This document shows, piece by piece, positions 23,201 through 27,357 of a stretch of 64,000 bases of DNA (position 1 is its first letter; each line of letters opens with the position of its first letter). A model generated the notes under the pieces. That model searched no databases. It had not been told where the DNA came from and was given only the letters and a program-made list of their open reading frames with translations. The translations under genes and the position numbers were made by a program. The stretch comes from Gammaproteobacteria bacterium AqS3 (GTDB lineage Bacteria; Pseudomonadota; Gammaproteobacteria; MEIF01; AqS3), in the NCBI GenBank assembly GCA_001750645.1, contig MEIF01000013.1:1-64000 (forward strand), given 5' to 3'.

Positions 23201-25359
23201 CTCAGGGCGACCGTGACGTTGCCGGTGGGCCGGCGGGACAGGGCAATGCTGCGCGCCACCACCGAGCCCTCGACGCCCGAGATGCCGGCCAGCGCCGCGG
23301 GATTGAAGCCCGCCACCCCCCCGTCGATGTCCCGCACCTTGATCGCAACGCTGCCGATGATGCCGGCGTAGTCGCCGCCCGAGGCGGTCAGGGCAATGCT
23401 GGCGGTTTCATCGCTGTCGTCGGCGTCATCGGCCACGCGCACCCTGACGGTCTGCACCGTTCTCCAGTTGGCAGTCGTGAACGTCAGCGAGGTTTGGTTG
23501 AGCGTCACGTCGGAGTTGGCGGCGCCGGCGGGCTGCCCCAGCGCCACCGTCACAGTCCCGCTCGGCAGACTGGCCAGCCGCACTGTGAATGTGTCGCTGC
23601 CGCCCTCGTCCAGGTTCAGCCCTGTCTCGGACAGGACCAGCCCCGGCGGCCGGTCGTCGTCCCTGACCTGGACGGGGATGGTGAAGGCTCCGTTAGAACT
23701 TCTGTAATTATTTGCTGCGAGGTTAGCCAAAGGAATAACTTCTATCCTGGCGTTTTTGATGGCGCTGGTGAGTGTGCTGTCATTGACCGGCGTAATGGTC
23801 AGGATTTGGTCAACATTCCATAAGTCGCTGTTGTTATTGTCAGAATTGGAATCAAAAAGCAATGTGCCAGGGCTGACTGTGAACACACCTGTGTCAGATG
23901 AAGCTACACGAAATTCAAAACCATCCAACTCCGTAGTACCCACTTTCGGCTTCTCCGACAGCCTCACCCCCACCGTCACCGCCCCGCCATCCTCGTCGAG
24001 CACCACCGGCGAGAAGGACGGGATGATGGTTGGCTTGTCGTCGTCGATGATGGTGACGCTGTAGCTGGCGGTGACCCCGTCAAAGCCGCCGCCCGAGGCC
24101 GTCAGCGTGACGGTGGCGGTGTCGTTGTTCGAGTCTGAGTCGCTAGCCAGAAAGTTGAGGAATATCTGGAAGTCGTCCCAGTTGTCCTCGGTGAAGGTCA
24201 GCTCGGTGATGGCGGTGGAAACGTCGGAGTCCAGGGCAAAGGTGATGTCGGGGTTGTCCGTGCTCAGGGCGACCGTGACATCGTCGTCGGGCTGGCGGGA
24301 CAGGGCGATGCGGCGGGTGAGGCTCAAGCCCTCGACCTGGGTGATGCTGGGCACGATCAGGGGGTTGAAATGCGCCGTGCCCCTGTCGGTGTCCCGCAAG
24401 GTGAGTATGACGCTGCCGGTGACACCCGCATAGCTGTAGTCGCCCGCCCCGCCGCCCGAGGCCGACAGCTCGATGCCCACTCTGGAGTGGTCGTCATCGG
24501 CATCCTCTTCCGTGCTGATGTATACCGTCTGCACCGTGCCCCAGTTGGCGCCGGTGAAGGTCAGGGTGTTCTGGTTGCCGGTCGCGTTCAGGTCGGTGTC
24601 GATCGTCACCCCGCTGGACAACGGCGGCTGGGCAATGGTCACCGTCACGTCGTCATCGCCGCTGTTTTCCTCGGGCGAGGTGGTCAGCCTGACGGTGAAC
24701 TGGCCGGAGGCGCCCTCATCCAGCGTGAGGTCTTGGGGAAGATCCCTGAAGCCGGCGTCGAGCTTGTCTGTATAACCCAGCACCACAGACCCGGAAAGCG
24801 GATAGCGGGCCTCGACCGAGTTGTCGGGGCAGGCCTTGTAGCCGGAGTCCCGCTGCGTGTCTTCATCGTTGTACTCAATGCAGGCATTGATGTTGCCGCT
24901 TGTGATAAGGAAGCTGCTGCCGACACGAGTTATCTTGCTTGGTTGATACCTTATTGACGTGCCAAAGGGCCCGCCTTGCCGCCCCACAAGACGGATCGCA
25001 CCTGAGCAGCTGTTGTTTGTCACACGAGTGCCCGATATCGTGACGCAGTCGGCGATCGGCTTGACCGTCTGGGCTGCTGCTGTTGGGGATTGCCCGGCGA
25101 TGGCGATGACGGCGATGACGAGCAGGGCTGCGGCCACTGCCCCGCCGAGTTTTTTATTCAGCGCCGGAGCACCCGCCGGCGACTGCCCCTGCAGCCCCCG
25201 GGGGTCAAGAGCAGACAGCGGCCTGAAAAACCTCAGCAAGGCTGAAAAAAATTGTCGGCTGAAAACCCATCCCGATGCCGGGAGGGAATGCGATTGGAGT
25301 GGGGGGAGATGATTGCAGAGGGGATGCGTAGACCGGGTGCGAAACCCCCGGTGCGACAA
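676..25359 (-). CDS. Giant Calx-beta-like tandem-repeat surface protein with C-terminal autotransporter-type beta-barrel (up to 8227 aa; exact start uncertain)
   Basis: Single uninterrupted ORF. Signal-peptide-like NKKLGGAVAAALLVIAVIAIAGQSPTAAAQ; about 67 repeats of the form L-S-x3-L-x-V-x-E-G-x4-FTVxL-x3-P-x3-VTV ... LTFTxxNWxxxQTVTV ... D-x-D ... ASGGxYxG ... VxVxDDD; C-terminal ~500 aa with amphipathic barrel-like strands. Listed start at 25359 is TTG. Confidence 0.9.
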   Translation of the reverse strand: MSHRGFRTRSTHPLCNHLPPLQSHSLPASGWVFSRQFFSALLRFFRPLSALDPRGLQGQSPAGAPALNKKLGGAVAAALLVIAVIAIAGQSPTAAAQTVKPIADCVTISGTRVTNNSCSGAIRLVGRQGGPFGTSIRYQPSKITRVGSSFLITSGNINACIEYNDEDTQRDSGYKACPDNSVEARYPLSGSVVLGYTDKLDAGFRDLPQDLTLDEGASGQFTVRLTTSPEENSGDDDVTVTIAQPPLSSGVTIDTDLNATGNQNTLTFTGANWGTVQTVYISTEEDADDDHSRVGIELSASGGGAGDYSYAGVTGSVILTLRDTDRGTAHFNPLIVPSITQVEGLSLTRRIALSRQPDDDVTVALSTDNPDITFALDSDVSTAITELTFTEDNWDDFQIFLNFLASDSDSNNDTATVTLTASGGGFDGVTASYSVTIIDDDKPTIIPSFSPVVLDEDGGAVTVGVRLSEKPKVGTTELDGFEFRVASSDTGVFTVSPGTLLFDSNSDNNNSDLWNVDQILTITPVNDSTLTSAIKNARIEVIPLANLAANNYRSSNGAFTIPVQVRDDDRPPGLVLSETGLNLDEGGSDTFTVRLASLPSGTVTVALGQPAGAANSDVTLNQTSLTFTTANWRTVQTVRVRVADDADDSDETASIALTASGGDYAGIIGSVAIKVRDIDGGVAGFNPAALAGISGVEGSVVARSIALSRRPTGNVTVALRSDNSDITFASDAAGSTAITSLSFTRSNWNTAQTFHTVLGDDSDGANDSASITLSASGGGFAGATAGYGVRVIDTSSPNIIPSRSPVVAREDGGAVTVDVRLSETISFQGTGVSVRFEVSSSDSSVFTVSPSVMEFDGSAGSQRRWDVSQALTIAPVDDSAFTSAVKHATVNIAAPSGTPSGINYSGFSGTIPVQIIDDDIPPGLILTPTELTVPEGGSNAFTVRLAVRPTANVTVALRQPSNTDVTVDTDTSAANNQTELRFTAGNWNDAQSVTVSASQDADCCDDTAGITLSASGGNYAGITDSLTVTVDDDETPTMSLTPTSLTMDEGGFATFTARLGAQPNGDVRVTLTPSSNSDLTVDADSSQAGDQTTMTFTRNNWRADQTVTVTAGLDADAVNDTDSIVLSGAGGGYDSVSGSVAVTVTDDGVSRLDLSATTLSLEEGNGDTFTVKLGSAPSGNVTVTLRQPSNADVKVDADAGAAGYQTALNFTSANWNTARIVTVNVAEDGDADDETAIINLSAAGGGYDSATGSVRVDVRDDDRGRDASSPAIVVVAGESRLAVYENHPIGSLYARYRLTTQPTGNVTVTAASTAPDIIMVPSAHQTHTFTPSTWNQPALLTLSHARDSISEDLDATVTLTAAGADYDGLVHRFDVLLLDGAGQRGAQMIRSIPASLKLLESGGAQIAHIVLEGAVAQPRNTIRFESSDTSVVTVSPATVPWRSDDAHPAIVTVTPVQDVDSGNAAATINVSTAQGDYLNLAIPVSVQDDLAGLVVSRSELTMNEGEEETFTVRLRFRPAGTVKVTIASLDPDAASISLSSLTFNSVNWQTPQRVIVTGVEDMGGQDESTSIRLSASGGDYDDAEPVSIAVSVRDDEDFVLSKTALIVDEGDSDTFSIRLRRQPSSGVTVVIASKDAGVALPSPSRITFDADNWSTPQTVTVSGVHDDGGGDESTVLEVFARGGFTQADRLQVLVRDDEQLVLSRSSLQVAEGRSASLTVRLNSSPSAAVTIEPQSSAPSKTNISPSSMSFTAGNWNVPQIMTISGIQDIDSDGEEVVVTLRASGGSYTGIERDLGLSIEDDEGPKLLLSSTEISLQEGGDSADFEVRLRTRPTTNTMTVSLVSQDSGAVSVSPSSLDFTRNNWYLNQTVTVAPVADRDPADEQVAVRLIPSSGNYSGFDAAVTVRVQDGDSPSFNVPSSISLTEGGTDTFSVQLLVPPSDDVTLTLVQPAVSDVQLDTDPVAAGNQNVLRFTVADWNSPQTVRIAAARDADSIADAATLFLSAAGGGYDDAYARITVEVLEPELLVTPASLELFEDSSGSLMVSLSAQPDGAVTLAAASADSTRLAVAEGESLTFTPSNWNVPQSVKLSAGSDADSEDNSVSVSLTASGGGYANVSAARTVEVLDNSLTQPLYLSSNELSIAEEGEGTFVVRTRLNPNTASAQIVLRSDDPGKLRVSPQAILYGIGNYQSLRQTITVRALDDSDGSDENINVTLSIRGGDQNDQTQTISVNVADDDVPSLNLPPASLTVEEGESLSFNVSLKGVAPSEDVTLFLSVSGGSTVSVDDTRPADPGIQNWLIFTPENWNVAQVVTLSAAEDADAVGESVTISVSTSGGGYSSAPTGQVAVSVRDDDLSAAVLRVTGAPLKLTEGGSARQFNVALSSVPIGSVVVRAQSSKPALASVSAGEALTFTSGNWNIPQAVSVLALHDANADNETATINLTASGGGYDNTSASADVSISDDDVVALVLSSETLALNESVDGSFTVQLATRPLADVSVSISSRDAGSLTVSPTSLAFSSSNWNIPRSVTASPVHDPDAVDKETGIDLLAAGGNYDGLRGGITVNIADDESNALILSRTSLGDIREGDTLDFTVALSAEPTAEVTVTLVFSSGLESAQEELRFDSSNWHTPQSVAVLASEDDDDIDSSNAGVTLSAAGGGYVDVTGAVTARVLDNDVRTIVHSITSVRVTEGSSASFTFRLSASYDASPDITVEVTGTDSTDLSVDLDSSVSGQQGDITFPSSEWEEVRTVTVTAAEDDDQTDDTVTLNLVSAYTNSTPVSVTVVIDDNDVAGLGLSSNDLTIEEGDSDYFTVQLNRPPSGDVTIRLDQPSNTDDIEVDTDETAEDRQNRLTFTVSNWSIPQSVLVTAADDDDSIPDEGTISLTAFGGGYAGVTDSIEISVEENDRTGFVLTPASKTVALTEGAAAAETVTIRLASQPSRTVSVTFDPDEVHKDYLVIDTDPSTPNSDEKTLNFTTANWDDPRAVSFTARSDDDGDDQAFEVKVTSASTGDDYEGQEDSIAVSVTDDDARALVLSATAVQLIEQGASGDFTVKLATEPGEAVTVTLDNADSAAVRLSPDSLTFDDSDWSDVQTVTVTGLNDTDATDETVAIHLSASGGKYTGQRGSVSVTVDDNDTNGVTASIDELELTENAPGNFGSFTLLLATQPKASVELTLSSSEEGAVATSPSSLTFTPSDWNVQQTVTVVAFSDADAADESVTLNVSASGGGYGDVTASVAVSVTDDDRLGLVLSPGSLALNEGSAAMLSVRLSSKPSDDVAVTMTNDNPSAVSLSPSSLEFNSINWNAPQSVTVTSISDADSADAEAVITLEASGGGYVNVRGTVDVDVEDGDMPGLNISRTRVSLDEGATQSLMVSLTAPPTEEVSLDLTSDAETAATVAPAELTFTAANWSTPQAFALAAPQDEDALDAGASISLAASGGNYDDVTGSVAVSVADDETAGLQLSADSLRLIEGAAGSISVRLASAPAADAQVTLTLRSNNSDIEIDTDADTAGGQDTLVFPAADWDEDQSFTITTSQDGDADDETGTITISASGADYDVVSGVVSVDIEDDDISGLSLSHTALEVDEDDSATFSVKLRRQPSAAVVVTLAVTGAGGVTIADTDPNTPADQSTLTFTTASWGTAQTVTVRTAEDENGEGETGSVTLSAAGGGYDSIRASVSVSVNDNDSIGLTLSASSLELAEGSNREGSFTVLLDSQPTADVSIAINNSNPLAATVSPTELTFTPSDWNSTQTVTVVAPADDDNGSGETTTISLTASDGGYSGQSGSVVVTVTDDDAIGFRLSETRKQLGESDSDTFTVALRTQPASDVTVSVISPDRNAVTAAPAELTFTAANWSEMQTVTVSAVGDSDLADEQVTVALSGSGGGYSGQSASVMVTVTDDKNVGLELSTDLLSLTEASTRNAGSFTVALGSRPTTNVTIELASDKTGAVQIAPSSLTFSPAEFRIAQTVNVVAFPDEDVGDEEVTIAMRAAGGDYEGVSRTLTVDVEDDDDPTFTLSSAALTVSEGSTSALDVSLGTRPTGNVRVAVSSSSGSVAAATPASLTFTAENWQNAQTVTVAGVEDADNIDAQTTLVLTASGGGYAGLAGSVLVDVHDDDDVSLDLSKTAMVVTEGGSGSFTIRLTVLPTAGVTVELSSPNPDIGLDADDSIPGNQTTLSFNASNWNQEQTIAVSVREDEDAIVDVAAVSLVADGGNYAGRRTSLRVTVAENDSVGFALSDASLELFEGRADSFTVALNSRPSADVTVTLRQPANADVRVDTDGRATGDQNTLSFTPANWDIPRTVNVSPAEDADRLDDSATIELSAAGGDYAAVTASVSVSVDDDDDVGIQLTESRLTVREGQTVGFGVRLSKQPGANITVTIDQPAAGSGVSVDTDRGMNGNQNQLTFTSTNWDRNQFVILAAAEDGNAEGSALTISLRASGGNYGGISSSLELTVQDDDARGLALSESGVLRVRESASATFEVKLSSEPTEDVTVTLSLSDDSSSDITFDTDAVATGNQATLMFAAATWDTAQTVTVSAAQDDDAQSDTGTIDLNASGGNYQGLRTALSVNVTEADAVELRLSTDSIQINEDTSQTFTVRLASEPSDDVTVTWQTDNADVSLVADADNPGGSSSELEFDDSNWQVAQTVTLSVASDSDAADENATIDLSAAGGDYQGRTASLSLSIGDADTADLTLSGTSLTVQEGGSADLMVKLAAQPSGDVTVTLAQPANTDVTADTDGNASGNQNTLTFTSSNWDQDQSVTVSAIQDDDATSDGAAIRFTASGGGYDAARATVNVSVTDADTLGLMLSVTELTVNEGSNATFTIQLGSDPGAGNDIEVSMAANNPSNPDLSLQGVPITFTNDNWNRPQTVTVSAGQDEDGADEIEELSLTAAGGGYEGETSTIAVIIDDDETIGLSLSKTTLTVDEGGATTFAVSLSAPPTDSVTFTLSQSPATSNLTIDADADVGGNQGTLTFTPANSGVAKTVTVSAPADEDGADESWAISISASSGAAEYLSESAELPVTVVDEDQDALVLSQSTLNIREGQRGSITIRLATEPDLPVTVTVKQPNDSDLRVDTDLNVTGGQQTLSFNSANWRVAQTAYISAVGDDDAENEETGSIEITAAGGRYSNLEKTTLTVNVRDDDARSLVLSDRSVDVDEGSSETFDIRLNSKPSETVRLTFSGYRESDVVVDTDAQASGIQEVLIFEPDEWATDQTVTVSAEPDSDAIDDPAVRVQISAEGGNYAGQAASVSVRVTDTETPGFLFSESSLQLPEGSDVSFTVRLNSEPSGDVQVSLSQSALGGTRLQIATGGGSAQNQLTFTPGNWNAGQTVTLSAGEDADALDDTVTIALSATGADYQGETGSLAVEVLDSNQTALVLSATSLSLDEGATDTITVRLRTQPSASVGVELNQSSNSDVELDTNPTLAGNQNTLNFTTGNWQTEQTIRLTAAEDANAVDDEEKISLVAIGGDYSGETAELTVSLNDNDAVGLKFGLSSLDLDEGASSSFSIALRSQPSANVTLTLMQPENSDITLDTNAASSGNQTLLTFSRLRWDQAQTVNVSAKHDADAAIDTANISIQASGGNYAGQTFSTSISVNEDERVGFDLPGTRLTMAEDQSIQFSVSLSSQPVGGSVLVTLAQPDNPDVTVDTDARTANLQNTLTFTASNWDTPQTVTAFSVDDADGAVDEAVIRLSATGADYGAASGRLTIEVTDNEPPGIRVDPARLTITEGASGVFTVRIDNAPSSDVSIRLQQPNNEEITLDTNPSVPGNQNALTFNAGNWNTPQQVTVSARHDDDGINDLTTITMTASGTTEYDNQTSSVRVTVDDDDDPQLILSPADKLVVDEGGNNSFTVRLNNQPSSSVTVSLVQPDNTDITLDTDTDADGGQLVLEFTQQNWETPQSVRVDAAQDADAVHDTEDIQLSAAGGDYAGITGQLTIEVDDDESIDLMLSGDTLEFTEGRSSTFTVKLDSRPTGDVTVTLVQDPQTVNSDITLDTDDVAAGNQNTLDFTVDDWNETQEVTVSAIADADAVNDTTTFNLSASDGGYEAATASIAITVTDGNERGLTLSPASLTVNEPDTADGNQVNTTFAVALDTQPTGDVRVTLTQSENTDIQADTDAATDGNQGELTFTSDNWDTPQTVTLIVLPDVDGVNDTGTIRFTASGADYEDEDPKVFADLAVTVREKDSVELTLAPSPVDLVEGVSGAFTVRLNTRPTDSVDVAIAVGENSDLVVDANPDADGSQTSLSFSTEDWDTPKSVSITAQSDEDATDENETLDFSASGAEYSGVTATLRVNIDDSNEVGLDLSASIITVVEGEEGTFAVRLDTKPTGDVTVTLTSSNSSVTFDPVDLDFTSENWNEEQEVTIVGVEDADAAEARTTLTLTGSGADYADVSDSVTVIVNDDELAELRVSALSLEMRDDTSASFTVRLANLPTGDVSVALTSNSVSVPVEPKTLGFTAVNWNTPQTVSVTSHPDGDAEDDQVQINLVASGVEYEGATAAVGLEIDDSEELALDVSAVGLSLTEGGSGAFTIKLSHQPVGPVTVQIRSDDAAAAVPAPNTLVFDSDNWDTARTVTVTGAVDDDTLNENTTLNVSAVGSGYSGVSAELAVEVSDRDAPHLVVSPASLSFVEGGNAGYLRVRLGVQPRSDVLISSGSSAPSSLEVTEGELLTFTRQNWDTPQLIELTPLSDANAHDEHVSITVLADGDDYDRVSKIVTVKVEDKDTPALLLSESTLLIKEGRETDFTVRLSSPPVGGAVTVSVRSSDETTATAQPEALTFNSTNWNLGRAVALISLQDADLDDETVTIRLAAQGGGYSGITSSLTATITDFNRPNLDLSESEIVLTEGANNTFSVRLAQQPEGPVTVDIANSNSVVSTLSITRLDFDELDWNVPQNITLTAEEDVNALDEREALTLTTSGSGYDGVMIQLPVLIRDDEVSELVFSVQSLSLDEGSSENFQVRLPGPPTGNVTLTIASDDEQAATVLPGQLTFGTADWNTPQTVAVTSLEDADADDERVTLNFSANGGSYTGISSSIAVSIADTNNARLILSADTLSVGEGESQNLTVRLNSQPTGNVTVSVANNSAAALATPLSLVFTPNNWNVDQSLSISGSEDEDAKDDGVIFSLAPSGGGYTGINRSINVTVDDDETVGLSLSLQDLTLVEGEAASLTARPLSRPSSRVTVSVTAANLDIATVSPTVLIFTPDDWTEAKPLTVTAQQDDDSTDAQTEIRFSASGGEYSGRTNRVSVDVNDDESSHLKLSTPVLSVAEGSASSFTVALTQQPSADVTVSVSTDQATLASLALDPASQDRLQTVDLTFTQDNWADAQSVAVFTSSDADSEDETANISLSASGGDYAGKTGSIRVLIEDLNSAQLNVAVNNEAIDALTVTEGSSATFDVKLTAPPNGTVTVRLMSRGASATLSKQSLTFDNTTWNQAQSVMVSAREDGDPDDNFAFISLKAAGAGYDGVSSTVAVDIPDNDRPPGLILSAIEVSVNEGETENLDVRLAAPPSENVTLSVSMSDEAVIISQGSATASPGEGLTLTFTPTNWSTDQQIGLEGAQDPDISDEEALTLTLVAAGGSYEALRSEVLVSVLDDDEAGIRLSQTDLSVTEGQSVPFRVSLMSEPSRQVTLRISSDDQEAASTSPARLIFTAENWNVDQLVIVTGTQDADRDNESATVTLSGLGGEYAGLTASVAVTVLDEDKGADPNIERMVAKQVLAEIARTTLIGTVDVINNRLQTGTGLRTANIAGHDVELSRKAVQDIASGFAAAAMASAGNNPGASRFDGSLFGVDRQSVDWLGGIALKDGAPALAQPDLIGSELPFVSSFTYAMSAVGAGAGGQPWTLWGRYDMRDFSGLTSEIDNPVNQDNPIGAEYDGDQIALWLGFDRELGEGTLLGLAFSRGNSGADYLLFNNEASLTARMNTVLPYLEIGLDSGGSIQMMFGRGNGDVEIDETSGNSGKADMSMDMMSVALNWPVGNFVNTSVMTVANVLSSRLSVERSAEAASISGLSVDSTLIRGGIELSHRSGFGDFWNFNPRLGMMVRQDSGDGITGTGIELTAGAKLAAGDRFNVDLSMRWLGSHTADDMQEFGASLEMQLRARDPLGRGLSLGIRPEWGALQDGALEREEAFRPDRTGLMNRNQAQRGALTANFGFGMDMFGGLLTPYTEYRISQGDYASTRYTTGLRFTDGEDLEAKLFNEISTGQGPGGTSRIGLELKKNLGD
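2245..24745 (-). repeat. Array of about 67 tandem Calx-beta-like domains (roughly 300-340 bp each)
   Basis: Counted by hand using the E-G...(F/L)xVxL...P motif, supported by one conserved NW motif per unit. Confidence 0.85.
22600..24745 (-). repeat. Duplicated 3-domain module at the N-terminus of giant protein 1
   Basis: Domains 1-3 and 4-6 share non-generic segments: HFNPLIVPSITQVEGLSLTRRIALSRQP / GFNPAALAGISGVEGSVVARSIALSRRP; IIPSFSPVVLDEDGGAVTVGVRLSE / IIPSRSPVVAREDGGAVTVDVRLSE; IPVQVRDDDRPPGLVLS / IPVQIIDDDIPPGLILT. Confidence 0.85.
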
Positions 25360-25601
25360 CTGGCCTGAACAGTGTCATAAGCCTGCCTTGTGCTATCCAT
25401 CCCGCTAATATTCCGTCTTGTGCCGCCCAGCACAGGCTGCGTTGCTAAATGGTATCACTTCTTGGCCTCTTTTTGAGCGAACTGCATATTCACCGGGTAT
25501 TTCAACAACACGCAAAACGGCCGCAAAAAAATAACCGCCGCCCCCCGGCTTACCTGTGGAGAAACTCGGCAAAAGCACACCAGCCCGATCATTCTGCCGA
25601 C

Positions 25602-27323
25602 TCAATTTGAGGGGCTCTTGCGTATGCGGTGCAGCGCTCTTCGCTCCCGATCGACCCTGGCGCTGTAGACAAAAATGTCATTCTTGATCTCATGCCTGAG
25701 CGATATCAGCGCAAACAGGTTGGGCAGCACCATCAGGGGCTGTATCGCCAGAGCCACCATCCAGACGATTGTGGTCTCGGCAATTCCCCCGATGAATGTG
25801 ATGGCCAGGTAGATCACCTGATAGGCCCGCTGAATGATGCGGTTGCCCCCCGTGACGTAGTTCAGCGAACGGTTGCCGTAATACTCCCAGGTCACCATCG
25901 TGCTGAAGGCGAACAGCATCAGGGGAAAAGTCACCATAAAGCCGCCGAAGGCACCCAGGACGCTCTCAAACGCCTTGATCGTCAGCGGCACCGAGTGAAC
26001 CAGCGAGCGCCCCTGCAGAAAGGGCGGACCCTGCGGGCTGATCGAATCGTTCAGGATGCCGTCCTCGATGTAGATGCTGCCGCTCCAGAGGTTGTTATCC
26101 GAGTCGTAAAACCGCACATCCTCGGCGATCGAGCGGGCGTGCAGGATGGTCAGCTCCTTGGAGCGCTCCTGCTGCAGCACGCCGTCCTTGACCCGGTAAG
26201 CCCCCGAGGCGCGGATCACATCGCTGTCATTGCCGGCGATCCAGTCCCTCAGCGCCTGGGTGTCCTCGAGCAGGTCGTCGCGATACTGACCCAGCAAAAA
26301 TCGGGTCTCGACCTCTGAAAATTCGACCTGGTGCTTTTGGTGCCAGACCCCGCTGGCCAGTATCGCCAGGCCGGTCAGCGTGCAGATGATCAGCGTGTCG
26401 ATCATCGGCTCGAGCAGGGCGACCACGCCCTCGTCTACCGACTCATCGGTGCGCGCCATGGCGTGGGCGATCGGCGCCGACCCCATGCCGGCCTCGTTGG
26501 AGAACAGCCCGCGCGCCACCCCGTAGTTGAAAGCCTGTGCAAAAGTCGCCCCGAGAAATCCCCCGACCGCCGAGTTGACGCTGAATATGTCGCTGAAAAT
26601 CAGGACGAACGAGGGAATGATGTTTTCGGCATTGATGATGATGACGAGCGAGGCCCCGCCGATGTAGAGCAGCGACATGCTCGGCACCAGATAGGTCGAC
26701 ACCTGGGCAATGCGCCTGCCCCCGCCGATGATGGCCACCGCCAAAAATGCCGCCACCACCAGGCTGGTGATCCAGAAATCAATGCCCACGGTCGCATGCA
26801 CGCTGTCGGTGATGCTGCGCATCTGCGTCATGGTGCCGGCGCCGATGACGGTGGCGCCGGTGGCGATGGCAAACAGAATGCCCAGCCAGCGCATGTTCAT
26901 GCCCTTGTCGAGCACGTACATCGGCCCGCCCGAGAAGGTCCCGTCGGGCAGCCGCTGCCGGTACTTGTGCGCCAGCGTCACCTCGGCCATCTTGGTGGCC
27001 ATGCCGACGAAGGCCGTCATCCACATCCAGAACAGTGCCGCAGGCCCGCCGAGGAAGAGCGCAAAGGCCACCCCGCCGATGTTGCCGGTGCCGATGGTTC
27101 CGGACAGCGCCGTGGTCAGCGAGCCAAAGGTGTTGGCGTCGCCCTCGCCGCGGATGCGGTTGGCGCGCATCAGCATGGTCACGCCGCGGCCGAACAGCCG
27201 GAATTGCGGGAGCTTCAGGGCAATGGTGAAGTAGAGCCCGGTCAGCAGCAGCACTGCGGCAAACCAGGAGGACGAGCCGAAGTAGCCGTCGATCAGGTTG
27301 AGAAAATCCATCAGCTGCTGCAC
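25602..27323 (-). CDS. Sodium:alanine/glycine symporter (AGCS family)-like, with ~120-aa insertion
   Basis: GLYFTIALKLPQFRLFGRG, LSGTIGTGNIGGVAFALFLGGPAALFWMWMTAFVGMATKMAEV, FSNEAGMGSAPIAHA, FAFSTMVTWEYYGNRS. Confidence 0.9.
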   Translation of the reverse strand: MQQLMDFLNLIDGYFGSSSWFAAVLLLTGLYFTIALKLPQFRLFGRGVTMLMRANRIRGEGDANTFGSLTTALSGTIGTGNIGGVAFALFLGGPAALFWMWMTAFVGMATKMAEVTLAHKYRQRLPDGTFSGGPMYVLDKGMNMRWLGILFAIATGATVIGAGTMTQMRSITDSVHATVGIDFWITSLVVAAFLAVAIIGGGRRIAQVSTYLVPSMSLLYIGGASLVIIINAENIIPSFVLIFSDIFSVNSAVGGFLGATFAQAFNYGVARGLFSNEAGMGSAPIAHAMARTDESVDEGVVALLEPMIDTLIICTLTGLAILASGVWHQKHQVEFSEVETRFLLGQYRDDLLEDTQALRDWIAGNDSDVIRASGAYRVKDGVLQQERSKELTILHARSIAEDVRFYDSDNNLWSGSIYIEDGILNDSISPQGPPFLQGRSLVHSVPLTIKAFESVLGAFGGFMVTFPLMLFAFSTMVTWEYYGNRSLNYVTGGNRIIQRAYQVIYLAITFIGGIAETTIVWMVALAIQPLMVLPNLFALISLRHEIKNDIFVYSARVDRERRALHRIRKSPSN

Positions 27324-27357
27324 GTCTTATCCTCCCTCGCTATTCCGAAAAACCCGA

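Noticed and set aside
619-24957. Numerous plus-strand ORFs (60-361 aa) opposite giant gene 1
   Set aside because: They are antisense shadows of the high-GC repeat-coding strand: repetitive composition, recurring pattern at the repeat spacing, no recognisable family motifs.
676-25359. Interpretation of giant gene 1 as an RTX/type I secreted adhesin
   Set aside because: I did not see GGxGxDxLx nonapeptide RTX blocks or adjacent type I secretion genes; the C-terminus looks like a barrel instead.
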